Part shown: piece after piece, positions 19,051-35,732 of the stretch | Numbering within the stretch: the stretch's first letter is position 1 | Layout of the letters: each line of letters starts with the position of its first letter | Assembly (NCBI RefSeq): GCF_910591885.1 | Contig: NW_025963554.1 | Location: 1 to 64,000 of the forward strand | Length of the DNA: 64,000 nt | Source: Bombus terrestris | Lineage: Eukaryota > Arthropoda > Insecta > Hymenoptera > Apidae | Direction: 5' to 3' | The notes under the pieces: model-generated | Told to the model about the DNA's origin: nothing | The model's database searches: none | The model's input: the letters and a program-made list of their open reading frames with translations, nothing else | Position numbers and translations under genes: made by a program

Positions 19051-22000
19051 TACGTTATAACGTAGTGCTATATAACGTTACACGTTGTATAGTAATAGTA
19101 TATAGCGTTATACGTTATAGCGTAATGGTATACAACGTTGTACGTTATAGCGTAATCCAATAAAACGTTACACGTTGAATAGTAATAGTACAGAATGTTA
19201 TCCGGTATATAGTAATATTATGTAACGTCATACGTTATAACGTAGTGCTATATATTATTACACGTTGTATAGTAATAGTACACAATGTTATCCGGTATAT
19301 AGTAATATTATGTAACGTCATACGTTATAACGTAGTGCTACATATCATTACACGTTGTATATATATATTATACAATGTTATACGGTATATAGTAATATTA
19401 TGTAGCGTCATACGTTATAAGGTCATAGTATACAACGTCATACGTCATAACGTAATGCAATATAACGTTATACGTTGTATAGTGATAGTATATAATGTTA
19501 CACGGTATATAGTAATATTATGTAACGTCATTCGTTATAACGTAGTACTATATAACGTCATTCGTTATAACGAAGTACTATATAACGTTATACGTTATAA
19601 CGAAATACTATATAACGTTATACGTTATAACGTAATAGTATATAACGTCATACGTTATAACTTAATGCAATATGACGTTACACTTTGTATAGTGATAGTA
19701 TATAATGTTATACGGTATATAGTAATATTATGTAACGTCATACGTTATAACGTAATGCAATAAAACGTTAGACGTTATATAGTAATAGTATATAACGTTA
19801 TAACTATTACTATACAACATTACTATAACTACACGTTGTATAGTAATAGTATATAACGTTATACGTTATAGCGTAATGGTATATAACGTTATATGTTATA
19901 ACGTAGTGCTATATAACGTTACACACTGTACAGTAATAGTATATAACGTTATACGTTATAGCGTAATGGTACATAACGTTATACATCAAAACGTAATGCT
20001 ATATAACGTTACACGTTGTATAGTAATAGTATACAATGTTATACGGTATATAGTAAAATTATGTAACGTCATACGTTATAACGTAGTACTATATAACGTT
20101 GTACGTTATAACGTAATACTATATAACGTTACACGTTGTATAGTAAAATTATGTAACGTCATACGTTATAACGTAGTACTATATAACGTCATTCGTTATA
20201 ACGAAGTACTATATAACGTTATACGTTATGACGAAATACTATATAACGTTATACGTTATAACGAAATACTATATAACGTTATACGTTATAACGTAGTGCT
20301 TTACAACATTGCACGTTGTATAGTAATAGTTTACAATGTTATACGGTATATAGTAAAATTATGTAACATCATACGTTATAACGTAGTACTATATAACGTT
20401 GTACGTTATAACGTAATACTATATAACGTTATACGTTATAACGAAATACTATATAACGTTATACGTTATAACGAAATACTATATAACGTTATACGTTATA
20501 ACGTAGTGCTTTACAACATTGCACGTTGTATAGTAATAGTTTAAAATGTTATACGGTATATAGTAAAATTATGTAACATCATACGTTATAACGTAGTACT
20601 ATATAACGTTGTACGTTATAACGTAATACTATATAACGTTATACGTTATAACGAAATACTATATAACATTATACGTTATAACGTAATGCAATATAACGTT
20701 ATACGTTGTGTAGTGATAGTATATAATGTTACACGGTATATAGTAATATTATGTAACGTCATACGTTATAACGTAGTGCTATATATCATTACACGTTGTA
20801 TAGTAATAGTATACAATGTTATACGGTATATAGTAATATTATGTAACGTCATACGTTATAGGGTAATAGTATATAACGTCATACGCTATAACGTAATGCA
20901 ATATAACGTTACACTTTGTATAGTGATAGTATATAATGTTATACGGTATATAGTAATATTATGTAACGTCATACGTTATAACGTAATGCAATAAAACGTT
21001 ACACGTTGTGTAGTAATAGTATATAACGTTATAACTATTACTATACAACATTACTATAACTACACGTTGTATAGTAATAGTATATAACGTTATACGTTAT
21101 AACGTAGTGCTATATAACGTTACACGTGGTATAGTAATAGTACATAGCGTTATACGTTATAGCGTAATGGTATACAACGTTATACGTTATAGCGTAATCC
21201 AATAAAACGTTACACGTTGAATAGTAATAGTATATAACGTTATACGATATAGCGTAATGGCATATAACGTTATACGTTACAACGTAGTGCTATATAACGT
21301 TACACGTTGTATAGTAATAGTATACAATGTTATACGTTATATAGTAAAATTATGTAACGTCATACGTTATAACGTAGTACTATATAACGTCATTCGTTAT
21401 AACGAAATACTATATAACGTTATACGTTATAACGAAATACTATATAACGTTATACGTTATAACGTAATAGTATATAACGTCATACGTTATAACCTAATGC
21501 AATATAACATTATACGTTGTATAGTGATAGTATATAATGTTACACGGTATATAGTAATATTATGTAACGTCATACGTTATAACGTAATGCAATAAAACGT
21601 TACACGTTGTATAGTAATAGTATATAACGTTATAACTATTACTATACAACATTACTATAACTACACGTTGTATAGTAATAGTATATAACGTTATACTATA
21701 TAGCGTAATAGTATATAACGTCATACGTTATAACCTAATGCAATATAACATTATACGTTGTATAGTGATAGTATATAATGTTACACGGTATATAGTAATG
21801 TTATGTAACGTCATACGTTATAACGTAATGCAATAAAACGTTACACGTTGTATACCAATAGTATATAATGTTATACGTTATATCGTAATGGTATATAACG
21901 TCATACGTTATAACGTAGTGCTTTACAACATTGCACGTTGTATAGTAATAGTATACAATGTTATACGGTATATAGTAAAATTATGTAACATCATACGTTA

Positions 22001-23751
22001 TAACGTAGTACTATATAACGTTGTACGTTATAACGTAATACTATATAACGTTATACGTTATAACGAAATACTATATAACGTTATACGTTATAACGTAATG
22101 CAATATAACGTTATACGTTGTGTAGTGATAGTGTATAATGTTACACGGTATATAGTAATATTATGTAACGTCATACGTTATAACGTAGTACTATATAACG
22201 TCATTCGTTATAACGAAATACTATATAACGTTATACGTTATAACGAAATACTATATAACGTTATACGTTATAACGTAGTGCTTTACAACATTGCACGTTG
22301 TATAGTAATAGTTTACAATGTTATACGTTATATAGTAAAATTATGTAACGTCATACGTTATAACGTAGTACTATATAACGTCATTCGTTATAACGAAATA
22401 CTATATAACGTTATACGTTATAACGAAATACTGTATAACGTTATACGTTATAACGTAATAGTATATAACGTCATACGTTATAACCTAATGCAATATAACA
22501 TTATACGTTGTATAGTGATAGTATATAATGTTACACGGTATATAGTAATATTATGTAACGTCATACGTTATAACGTAATGCAATAAAACGTTACACGTTG
22601 TATAGTAATAGTATATAACGTTATAACTATTACTATACAACATTACTATAACTACACGTTGTATAGTAATAGTATATAACGTTGTACGTTATAGCGTAAT
22701 CCAATAAAACGTTACACGTTGAATAGTAATAGTACAGAATGTTATCCGGTATATAGTAATATTATGTAACGTCATACGTTATAACGTAGTGCTATATATT
22801 ATTACACGTTGTATAGAAATTGTACACAATGTTATCCGGTATATAGTAATATTATGTAACGTCATACGTTATAACGTAGTGCTACATATCATTACACGTT
22901 GTATATATATATTATACAATGTTATACGGTATATAGTAATATTATGTAGCGTCATACGTTATAAGGTCATAGTATACAACGTCATACGTCATAACGTAAT
23001 GCAATATAACGTTATACGTTGTATAGTGATAGTATATAATGTTACACGGTATATAGTAATATTATGTAACGTCATACGTTATAACGTAGTACTATATAAC
23101 GTCATTCGTTATAACGAAGTACTATATAACGTTATACGTTATAACGAAATACTATATAACGTTATACGTTATAACGTAATAGTATATAACGTCATACGTT
23201 ATAACTTAATGCAATATGACGTTACACTTTGTATAGTGATAGTATATAATGTTATACGGTATATAGTAATATTATGTAACGTCATACGTTATAACGTAAT
23301 GCAATAAAACGTTAGACGTTTTATAGTAATAGTATATAACGTTATAACTATTACTATACAACATTACTATAACTACACGTTGTATAGTAATAGTATATAA
23401 CGTTACACGTTATAGCGTAATGGTATATAACGTTATATGTTATAACGTAGTGCTATATAACGTTACACACTGTACAGTAATAGTATATAACGTTATACGT
23501 TATAGCGTAATGGTACATAACGTTATACATCAAAACGTAATGCTATATAACGTTACACGTTGTATAGTAATAGTATACAATGTTATACGGTATATAGTAA
23601 AATTATGTAACGTCATACGTTATAACGTAGTACTATATAACGTTGTACGTTATAACGTAATACTATATAACGTTACACGTTGTATAGTAAAATTATGTAA
23701 CGTCATACGTTATAACGTAGTACTATATAACGTCATTCGTTATGACGAAGT

Positions 23752-26700
23752 ACTATATAACGTTATACGTTATGACGAAATACTATATAACGTTATACGT
23801 TATAACGTAATAGTCTATAACGTCATACGTTATAACGAAATACTATATAACGTTATACGTTATAACGTAATGCAATATAACGTTATACGTTGTGTAGTGA
23901 TAGTATATAATGTTACACGGTACATAGTAATATTATGTAACGTCATACGTTATAACGTAGTGCTATATATCATTACACGTTGTATAGTAATAATATGCAA
24001 TGTTATACGGTATATAGTAATATTATGTAACGTCATACGTTATAAGGTAATAGTATATAACGTCATACGTTATAACCTAATTGCAATATAACGTTATACG
24101 TTGTATAGTGATAGTATATAATGTTACACGGTATATAGTAATGTTATGTAACGTCATACGTTATAACGTAATGCAATAAAACGTTACACGTTGTATACCA
24201 ATAGTATATAATGTTATACGTTATAGCGTAATGGTATATAACGTCATACGTTATAACGTAGTGCTTTATAACATTGCACGTTGTATAGTAATAGTATACA
24301 ATGTTATACGGTATATAGTAAAATTATGTAACATCATACGTTATAACGTAGTACTATATAACGTTGTACGTTATAACGTAATACTATATAACGTTATACG
24401 TTATAACGAAATACTATATAACGTTATACGTTATAACGTAATGCAATATAACGTTATACGTTGTGTAGTGATAGTGTATAATGTTACACGGTATATAGTA
24501 ATATTATGTAACGTCATACGTTATAACGTAGTACTATATAACGTCATTCGTTATAACGAAATACTATATAACGTTATACGTTATAACGAAATACTATATA
24601 ACGTTATACGTTATAACGAAATACTATATAACGTTATACGTTATAACGTAATGCAATATAACGTTATACGTTGTGTAGTGATAGTATATAATGTTACACG
24701 GTATATAGTAATATTATGTAACGTCATACGTTATAACGTAGTACTATATAACGTCATACGTTATAACGTAGTACTATATAACGTCATTCGTTATAACGAA
24801 GTACTATATAACGTTATACGTTATGACGAAATACTATATAACGTTATACGTTATAGCGTAATGGTATATAACGTTATATGTTATAACGTAGTGCTATATA
24901 TCGTTACACGTTGTATAGTAATAGTGTACAATGTTATACGGTATATAGTAATATTATGTAACGTCATACGTTATAACGTAATAGTATATAACGTCACACG
25001 TTATAAAGTAATGCAATATAACGTTACACGTTGTATAGTGACATTATATAATTTTACACGGTATATAGTAATATTATGTAACGTCATACGTTTTATAGTA
25101 GCGCTGTATATCATTACACGTTGTATAGTGATAGTACACAATGTTATTCGGTATATAGTAATATTATGTAACGTCATACGTTATAACGTAGTGCTATATA
25201 TCATTACTCGTTGTATATATATATTATACAATGTTATACGGTATATAGTAATATTATGTAACGTCATACGTTATAAGGTAATAGTATACAACGTCATACG
25301 TTATAACGTAGTGCTATATATCATTACACATTGTATAGTAATAATATACAATGTTATACGGTATATGGTAATATTATGTAACGTCATACGTTATAAGGTA
25401 ATAGTATATAACGTCATACGTTATAACCTAATTGCAATATAACGTTATACGTTGTATAGTGATAGTATATAACGTTACACGGTATATAGTAATATTATGT
25501 AACGTCATACGTTATAACGTAGTGCTTTATAACATTGCACGTTGTATAGTAATAGTATACAATGTTATATGGTATATAGTAAAATTATGTAACGTCATAC
25601 GTTATACCGTAGTACTATATAACGTTGTACTATATAACGTTGTACGTTATAACGTAATACTATATAACGTTACCCGTTGTATAGTAATAGTATATAACGT
25701 CATACGTTATAACTTAATGCAAGATAACGTTACACTTTGTATAGTGATAGTATATAATGTTATACGGTATATAGTAATATTATGTAACGTGATACGTTAT
25801 AACGTAATGCAATAAAACGTTACACGTTGTATAGTAATAGTATATAACGTTATAACTATTACTATACAACATTACTATAACTACACGTTGTATAGTAATA
25901 GTATATAACGTTATAACTATTACTATACAACATTACTATAACTACACGTTGTATAGTAATAGTATATAACGTTATACGTTATAACGTAGTGCTATATAAC
26001 GTTACACGTGGTATAGTAATAGTATATAGCGTTATACGTTATAGCGTAATGGTATACAACGTTATACGTTATAGCGTAATCCAATAAAACGTTACACGTT
26101 GAATAGTAATAGTATATAACGTTATACGATATAGCGTAATGGCATATAACGTTATACGTTACAACGTAGTGCTATATAACGTTACACGTTGTATAGTAAT
26201 AGTATACAATGTTATACGTTATATAGTAAAATTATGTAACGTCATACGTTATAACGTAGTACTATATAACGTCATTCGTTATAACGAAATACTATATAAC
26301 GTTATACGTTATAACGAAATACTATATAACGTTATACGTTATAACGTAATAGTATATAACGTCATACGTTATAACCTAATGCAATATAACATTATACGTT
26401 GTATAGTGATAGTATATAATGTTACACGGTATATAGTAATATTATGTAACGTCATACGTTATAACGTAATGCAATAAAACGTTACACGTTGTATAGTAAT
26501 AGTATATAACGTTATAACTATTACTATACAACATTACTATAACTACACGTTGTATAGTAATAGTATATAACGTTATACGTTATAGCGTAATAGTATATAA
26601 CGTCATACGTTATAACCTAATGCAATATAACATTATACGTTGTATAGTGATAGTATATAATGTTACACGGTATATAGTAATGTTATGTAACGTCATACGT

Positions 26701-28708
26701 TATAACGTAATGCAATAAAACGTTACACGTTGTATACCAATAGTATATAATGTTATACGTTATATCGTAATGGTATATAACGTCATACGTTATAACGTAG
26801 TGCTTTACAACATTGCACGTTGTATAGTAATAGTATACAATGTTATACGGTATATAGTAAAATTATGTAACATCATACGTTATAACGTAGTACTATATAA
26901 CGTTGTACGTTATAACGTAATACTATATAACGTTATACGTTATAACGAAATACTATATAACGTTATACGTTATAACGTAATGCAATATAACGTTATACGT
27001 TGTGTAGTGATAGTGTATAATGTTACACGGTATATAGTAATATTATGTAACGTCATACGTTATAACGTAGTACTATATAACGTCATTCGTTCTAACGAAA
27101 TACTATATAACGTTATACGTTATAACGAAATACTATATAACGTTATACGTTATAACGTAGTGCTTTACAACATTGCACGTTGTATAGTAATAGTTTACAA
27201 TGTTATACGTTATATAGTAAAATTATGTAACGTCATACGTTATAACGTAGTACTATATAACGTCATTCGTTATAACGAAATACTATATAACGTTATACGT
27301 TATAACGAAATACTGTATAACGTTATACGTTATAACGTAATAGTATATAACGTCATACGTTATAACCTAATGCAATATAACATTATACGTTGTATAGTGA
27401 TAGTATATAATGTTACACGGTATATAGTAATATTATGTAACGTCATACGTTATAACGTAATGCAATAAAACGTTACACGTTGTATAGTAATAGTATATAA
27501 CGTTATAACTATTACTATACAACATTACTATAACTACACGTTGTATAGTAATAGTATATAACGTTATACGTTATAACGTAGTGCTATATAACGTTACACG
27601 TTGTATAGTAATAGTATATAGCGTTATACGTTATAGCGTAATGGTATACAACGTTGTACGTTATAGCGTAATCCAATAAAACGTTACACGTTGAATAGTA
27701 ATAGTACAGAATGTTATCCGGTATATAGTAATATTATGTAACGTCATACGTTATAACGTAGTGCTATATATTATTACACGTTGTATAGAAATTGTACACA
27801 ATGTTATCCGGTATATAGTAATATTATGTAACGTCATACGTTATAACGTAGTGCTACATATCATTACACGTTGTATATATATATTATACAATGTTATACG
27901 GTATATAGTAATATTATGTAGCGTCGTACGTTATAAGGTCATAGTATACAACGTCATACGTCATAACGTAATGCAATATAACGTTATACGTTGTATAGTG
28001 ATAGTATATAATGTTACACGGTATATAGTAATATTATGTAACGTCATACGTTATAACGTAGTACTATATAACGTCATTCGTTATAACGAAGTACTATATA
28101 ACGTTATACGTTATGACGAAATACTATATAACGTTATACGTTATAACGTAATAGTCTATAACGTCATACGTTATAACGAAATACTATATAACGTTATACG
28201 TTATAACGTAATGCAATATAACGTTATACGTTGTATAGTGATAGTATATAACGTTACACGGTATATAGTAATATTATGTAACGTCATACGTTATAACGTA
28301 GTGCTTTATAACATTGCACGTTGTATAGTAATAGTATACAATGTTATATGGTATATAGTAAAATTATGTAACGTCATACGTTATACCGTAGTACTATATA
28401 ACGTTGTACTATATAACGTTGTACGTTATAACGTAATACTATATAACGTTACCCGTTGTATAGTAATAGTATATAACGTCATACGTTATAACTTAATGCA
28501 AGATAACGTTACACTTTGTATAGTGATAGTATATAATGTTATACGGTATATAGTAATATTATGTAACGTGATACGTTATAACGTAATGCAATAAAACGTT
28601 ACACGTTGTATAGTAATAGTATATAACGTTATAACTATTACTATACAACATTACTACAACTACACGTTGTATAGTAATAGTATATAACGTTATACGTTAT
28701 AACGTAGT
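23752..28708. repeat. 4957-bp tandem duplication of satellite 2, copy 1
   Basis: It is followed directly by copy 2. Equivalent points are 24231/29188, 25432/30389, 26139/31096, 26770/31727 and 27761/32718, all 4957 bp apart with no indel seen. The few differences noticed include G/T at 24226/29183, T/C near 24268/29225, G/T at 24513/29470 and C/T at 25042/29999. Near identity means a very recent event or ongoing homogenisation. It contains five palindromes. Confidence 0.9.
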
Positions 28709-31700
28709 GCTATATAACGTTATACGTTATGACGAAATACTATATAACGTTATACGTTATAACGTAATAGTCTATAACGTCATACGTTATAACGAAATAC
28801 TATATAACGTTATACGTTATAACGTAATGCAATATAACGTTATACGTTGTGTAGTGATAGTATATAATGTTACACGGTACATAGTAATATTATGTAACGT
28901 CATACGTTATAACGTAGTGCTATATATCATTACACGTTGTATAGTAATAATATGCAATGTTATACGGTATATAGTAATATTATGTAACGTCATACGTTAT
29001 AAGGTAATAGTATATAACGTCATACGTTATAACCTAATTGCAATATAACGTTATACGTTGTATAGTGATAGTATATAATGTTACACGGTATATAGTAATG
29101 TTATGTAACGTCATACGTTATAACGTAATGCAATAAAACGTTACACGTTGTATACCAATAGTATATAATGTTATACGTTATATCGTAATGGTATATAACG
29201 TCATACGTTATAACGTAGTGCTTTACAACATTGCACGTTGTATAGTAATAGTATACAATGTTATACGGTATATAGTAAAATTATGTAACATCATACGTTA
29301 TAACGTAGTACTATATAACGTTGTACGTTATAACGTAATACTATATAACGTTATACGTTATAACGAAATACTATATAACGTTATACGTTATAACGTAATG
29401 CAATATAACGTTATACGTTGTGTAGTGATAGTGTATAATGTTACACGGTATATAGTAATATTATGTAACTTCATACGTTATAACGTAGTACTATATAACG
29501 TCATTCGTTATAACGAAATACTATATAACGTTATACGTTATAACGAAATACTATATAACGTTATACGTTATAACGAAATACTATATAACGTTATACGTTA
29601 TAACGTAATGCAATATAACGTTATACGTTGTGTAGTGATAGTATATAATGTTACACGGTATATAGTAATATTATGTAACGTCATACGTTATAACGTAGTA
29701 CTATATAACGTCATACGTTATAACGTAGTACTATATAACGTCATTCGTTATAACGAAGTACTATATAACGTTATACGTTATGACGAAATACTATATAACG
29801 TTATACGTTATAGCGTAATGGTATATAACGTTATATGTTATAACGTAGTGCTATATATCGTTACACGTTGTATAGTAATAGTGTACAATGTTATACGGTA
29901 TATAGTAATATTATGTAACGTCATACGTTATAACGTAATAGTATATAACGTCACACGTTATAAAGTAATGCAATATAACGTTACACGTTGTATAGTGATA
30001 TTATATAATTTTACACGGTATATAGTAATATTATGTAACGTCATACGTTTTATAGTAGCGCTGTATATCATTACACGTTGTATAGTGATAGTACACAATG
30101 TTATTCGGTATATAGTAATATTATGTAACGTCATACGTTATAACGTAGTGCTATATATCATTACTCGTTGTATATATATATTATACAATGTTATACGGTA
30201 TATAGTAATATTATGTAACGTCATACGTTATAAGGTAATAGTATACAACGTCATACGTTATAACGTAGTGCTATATATCATTACACATTGTATAGTAATA
30301 ATATACAATGTTATACGGTATATGGTAATATTATGTAACGTCATACGTTATAAGGTAATAGTATATAACGTCATACGTTATAACCTAATTGCAATATAAC
30401 GTTATACGTTGTATAGTGATAGTATATAACGTTACACGGTATATAGTAATATTATGTAACGTCATACGTTATAACGTAGTGCTTTATAACATTGCACGTT
30501 GTATAGTAATAGTATACAATGTTATATGGTATATAGTAAAATTATGTAACGTCATACGTTATACCGTAGTACTATATAACGTTGTACTATATAACGTTGT
30601 ACGTTATAACGTAATACTATATAACGTTACCCGTTGTATAGTAATAGTATATAACGTCATACGTTATAACTTAATGCAAGATAACGTTACACTTTGTATA
30701 GTGATAGTATATAATGTTATACGGTATATAGTAATATTATGTAACGTGATACGTTATAACGTAATGCAATAAAACGTTACACGTTGTATAGTAATAGTAT
30801 ATAACGTTATAACTATTACTATACAACATTACTATAACTACACGTTGTATAGTAATAGTATATAACGTTATAACTATTACTATACAACATTACTATAACT
30901 ACACGTTGTATAGTAATAGTATATAACGTTATACGTTATAACGTAGTGCTATATAACGTTACACGTGGTATAGTAATAGTACATAGCGTTATACGTTATA
31001 GCGTAATGGTATACAACGTTATACGTTATAGCGTAATCCAATAAAACGTTACACGTTGAATAGTAATAGTATATAACGTTATACGATATAGCGTAATGGC
31101 ATATAACGTTATACGTTACAACGTAGTGCTATATAACGTTACACGTTGTATAGTAATAGTATACAATGTTATACGTTATATAGTAAAATTATGTAACGTC
31201 ATACGTTATAACGTAGTACTATATAACGTCATTCGTTATAACGAAATACTATATAACGTTATACGTTATAACGAAATACTATATAACGTTATACGTTATA
31301 ACGTAATAGTATATAACGTCATACGTTATAACCTAATGCAATATAACATTATACGTTGTATAGTGATAGTATATAATGTTACACGGTATATAGTAATATT
31401 ATGTAACGTCATACGTTATAACGTAATGCAATAAAACGTTACACGTTGTATAGTAATAGTATATAACGTTATAACTATTACTATACAACATTACTATAAC
31501 TACACGTTGTATAGTAATAGTATATAACGTTATACGTTATAGCGTAATAGTATATAACGTCATACGTTATAACCTAATGCAATATAACATTATACGTTGT
31601 ATAGTGATAGTATATAATGTTACACGGTATATAGTAATGTTATGTAACGTCATACGTTATAACGTAATGCAATAAAACGTTACACGTTGTATACCAATAG

Positions 31701-33665
31701 TATATAATGTTATACGTTATAGCGTAATGGTATATAACGTCATACGTTATAACGTAGTGCTTTACAACATTGCACGTTGTATAGTAATAGTATACAATGT
31801 TATACGGTATATAGTAAAATTATGTAACATCATACGTTATAACGTAGTACTATATAACGTTGTACGTTATAACGTAATACTATATAACGTTATACGTTAT
31901 AACGAAATACTATATAACGTTATACGTTATAACGTAATGCAATATAACGTTATACGTTGTGTAGTGATAGTGTATAATGTTACACGGTATATAGTAATAT
32001 TATGTAACGTCATACGTTATAACGTAGTACTATATAACGTCATTCGTTCTAACGAAATACTATATAACGTTATACGTTATAACGAAATACTATATAACGT
32101 TATACGTTATAACGTAGTGCTTTACAACATTGCACGTTGTATAGTAATAGTTTACAATGTTATACGTTATATAGTAAAATTATGTAACGTCATACGTTAT
32201 AACGTAGTACTATATAACGTCATTCGTTATAACGAAATACTATATAACGTTATACGTTATAACGAAATACTGTATAACGTTATACGTTATAACGTAATAG
32301 TATATAACGTCATACGTTATAACCTAATGCAATATAACATTATACGTTGTATAGTGATAGTATATAATGTTACACGGTATATAGTAATATTATGTAACGT
32401 CATACGTTATAACGTAATGCAATAAAACGTTACACGTTGTATAGTAATAGTATATAACGTTATAACTATTACTATACAACATTACTATAACTACACGTTG
32501 TATAGTAATAGTATATAACGTTATACGTTATAACGTAGTGCTATATAACGTTACACGTTGTATAGTAATAGTATATAGCGTTATACGTTATAGCGTAATG
32601 GTATACAACGTTGTACGTTATAGCGTAATCCAATAAAACGTTACACGTTGAATAGTAATAGTACAGAATGTTATCCGGTATATAGTAATATTATGTAACG
32701 TCATACGTTATAACGTAGTGCTATATATTATTACACGTTGTATAGAAATTGTACACAATGTTATCCGGTATATAGTAATATTATGTAACGTCATACGTTA
32801 TAACGTAGTGCTACATATCATTACACGTTGTATATATATATTATACAATGTTATACGGTATATAGTAATATTATGTAGCGTCGTACGTTATAAGGTCATA
32901 GTATACAACGTCATACGTCATAACGTAATGCAATATAACGTTATACGTTGTATAGTGATAGTATATAATGTTACACGGTATATAGTAATATTATGTAACG
33001 TCATACGTTATAACGTAGTACTATATAACGTCATTCGTTATAACGAAGTACTATATAACGTTATACGTTATGACGAAATACTATATAACGTTATACGTTA
33101 TAACGTAATAGTCTATAACGTCATACGTTATAACGAAATACTATATAACGTTATACGTTATAACGTAATGCAATATAACGTTATACGTTGTATAGTGATA
33201 GTATATAACGTTACACGGTATATAGTAATATTATGTAACGTCATACGTTATAACGTAGTGCTTTATAACATTGCACGTTGTATAGTAATAGTATACAATG
33301 TTATATGGTATATAGTAAAATTATGTAACGTCATACGTTATACCGTAGTACTATATAACGTTGTACTATATAACGTTGTACGTTATAACGTAATACTATA
33401 TAACGTTACCCGTTGTATAGTAATAGTATATAACGTCATACGTTATAACTTAATGCAAGATAACGTTACACTTTGTATAGTGATAGTATATAATGTTATA
33501 CGGTATATAGTAATATTATGTAACGTGATACGTTATAACGTAATGCAATAAAACGTTACACGTTGTATAGTAATAGTATATAACGTTATAACTATTACTA
33601 TACAACATTACTACAACTACACGTTGTATAGTAATAGTATATAACGTTATACGTTATAACGTAGT
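28709..33665. repeat. 4957-bp tandem duplication of satellite 2, copy 2
   Basis: Back-to-back with copy 1. The left boundary is seen as the change from GTACTATATAA (23750) to GTGCTATATAA (28707) before the shared TTATGACGAAATAC. The right boundary lies at about 33665, after which 33680 differs from 28723 onward. Confidence 0.88.
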
Positions 33666-34234
33666 GCTATATAACGTTACACGTGGTATAGTAATAGTAT
33701 ATAGCGTTATACGTTATAGCGTAATGGTATACAACGTTATACGTTATAGCGTAATCCAATAAAACGTTACGCGTTGAATAGTAATAGTATATAACGTTAT
33801 ACGATATAGCGTAATGGCATATAACGTTATACGTTATAACGTAGTGCTATATAACGTTACACGTTGTATAGTAATAGTATACAATGTTATACGTTATATA
33901 GTAAAATTATGTAACGTCATACGTTATAACGTAGTACTATATAACGTCATTCGTTATAACAAAATACTATATAACGTTATACGTTATAACGAAATACTAT
34001 ATAACGTTATACGTCATAACGTAATAGTATATAACGTCATACGTTATAACCTAATGCAATATAACATTATACGTTGTATAGTGATAGTATATAATGTTAC
34101 ACGGTATATAGTAATATTATGTACCGTCATACGTTATAACGTAATGCAATAAAACGTTACACGTTGTATAGTAATAGTATATAACGTTATAACTATTACT
34201 ATACAACATTACTATAACTACACGTTGTATAGTA

Positions 34235-34865
34235 ATAGTATATAACGTTATACGTTATAACGTAGTGCTATATAACGTTACACGTTGTATAGTAATATTA
34301 TATAGCGTTATACGTTATAGCGTAATGGTATACAACGTCATACGTTATAACGAAATACTATATAACGTTATACGTTATGACGAAATACTATATAACGTTA
34401 TACGTTATAACGTAATAGTATATAACGTCATACGTTGTAACCTAATGCAATATAACGTTACACGTTGTATAGTGATAGTATATAATGTTATACGGTATAT
34501 AGCAAAATTATGTAACGTCATACGTTATAACGTAGTACTATATAACGGTGTACGTTATAACGTAATACTATATAACGTTACACGTTGTATAGTAAAGTTA
34601 TGTAACGTCATACGTTATAACTTAGTACTATATAACGTCATTCGTTATAACGAAATACTATATAACGTTATACGTTATGACGAAATACTATATAACGTTA
34701 TACGTTATAACGTAATAGTATATAACGTCATACGTTGTAACCTAATGCAATATAACGTTACACGTTGTATAGTGATAGTATATAACGTTATAACTATTAC
34801 TATACAACATTACTATAACTACACGTTGTATAGTAATAGTATATAACGTTATACGTTATAACGTA
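34235..34865. repeat. 631-bp block containing one palindrome
   Basis: A 631-bp period links 41481 with 42112 and the palindromes at 41380 and 42011. The sequence ending at 34846 matches the one ending at 42092, including the palindrome at 34765 with arm variant TTGTATAGTGATAGT. The same block is therefore present near 34.2-34.9 kb and twice in tandem near 41.2-42.3 kb. Confidence 0.7.
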
Positions 34866-35732
34866 ATGCAATATAACGTTATACGTTGTAGAGTGATAGT
34901 ATATAATGTTACACGGTATATAGTAATATTATGTAACGTCATACGTTATAACGTAGTACTATATAACGTCATTCGTTATAACGAAATACTATATAACGTT
35001 ATACGTTATGACGAAATACTATATAACGTTATACGTTATAACGTAATAGTATATAACGTCATACGTTGTAACCTAATGCAATATAACGTTACACGTTGTA
35101 TAGTGATAGTATATAATGTTATACGGTATATAGCAAAATTATGTAACGTCATACGTTATAACGTAGTACTATATAACGGTGTACGTTATAACGTAATACT
35201 ATATAACGTTACACGTTGTATAGTAAAGTTATGTAACGTCATACGTTATAACTTAGTACTATATAACGTCATTCGTTATAACGAAGTACTATATAACGTT
35301 ATACGTTATAACGTAATAGTCTATAACGTCATACCTTATAACGTAGTGCTATATATCATTACACGTTGTATAGTAATATTATACAATGTTATACGGTATA
35401 TAGTAATATTATGTAACGTCATACGTTATAACGTAGTGCTATATATCATTACACGTTGTATAGTAATAATATACAATGTTATACGGTGTACAGTAATATT
35501 ATGTAACGTCATACGTTATAACGTAGTGCTATATATCATTACACGTTGTATAGTAATAATATACAATGTTATACGGTATATAGTAATATTATGTAACGTC
35601 ATACGTTATAAGGTAATAGTATATAACGTCATACGTTATAACGTAATGCAATATAACGTTATACGTTGTATAGTGATAGTATATAATGTTACACGGTATA
35701 TAGTAATATTATGTAACGTCATACGTTATAAC

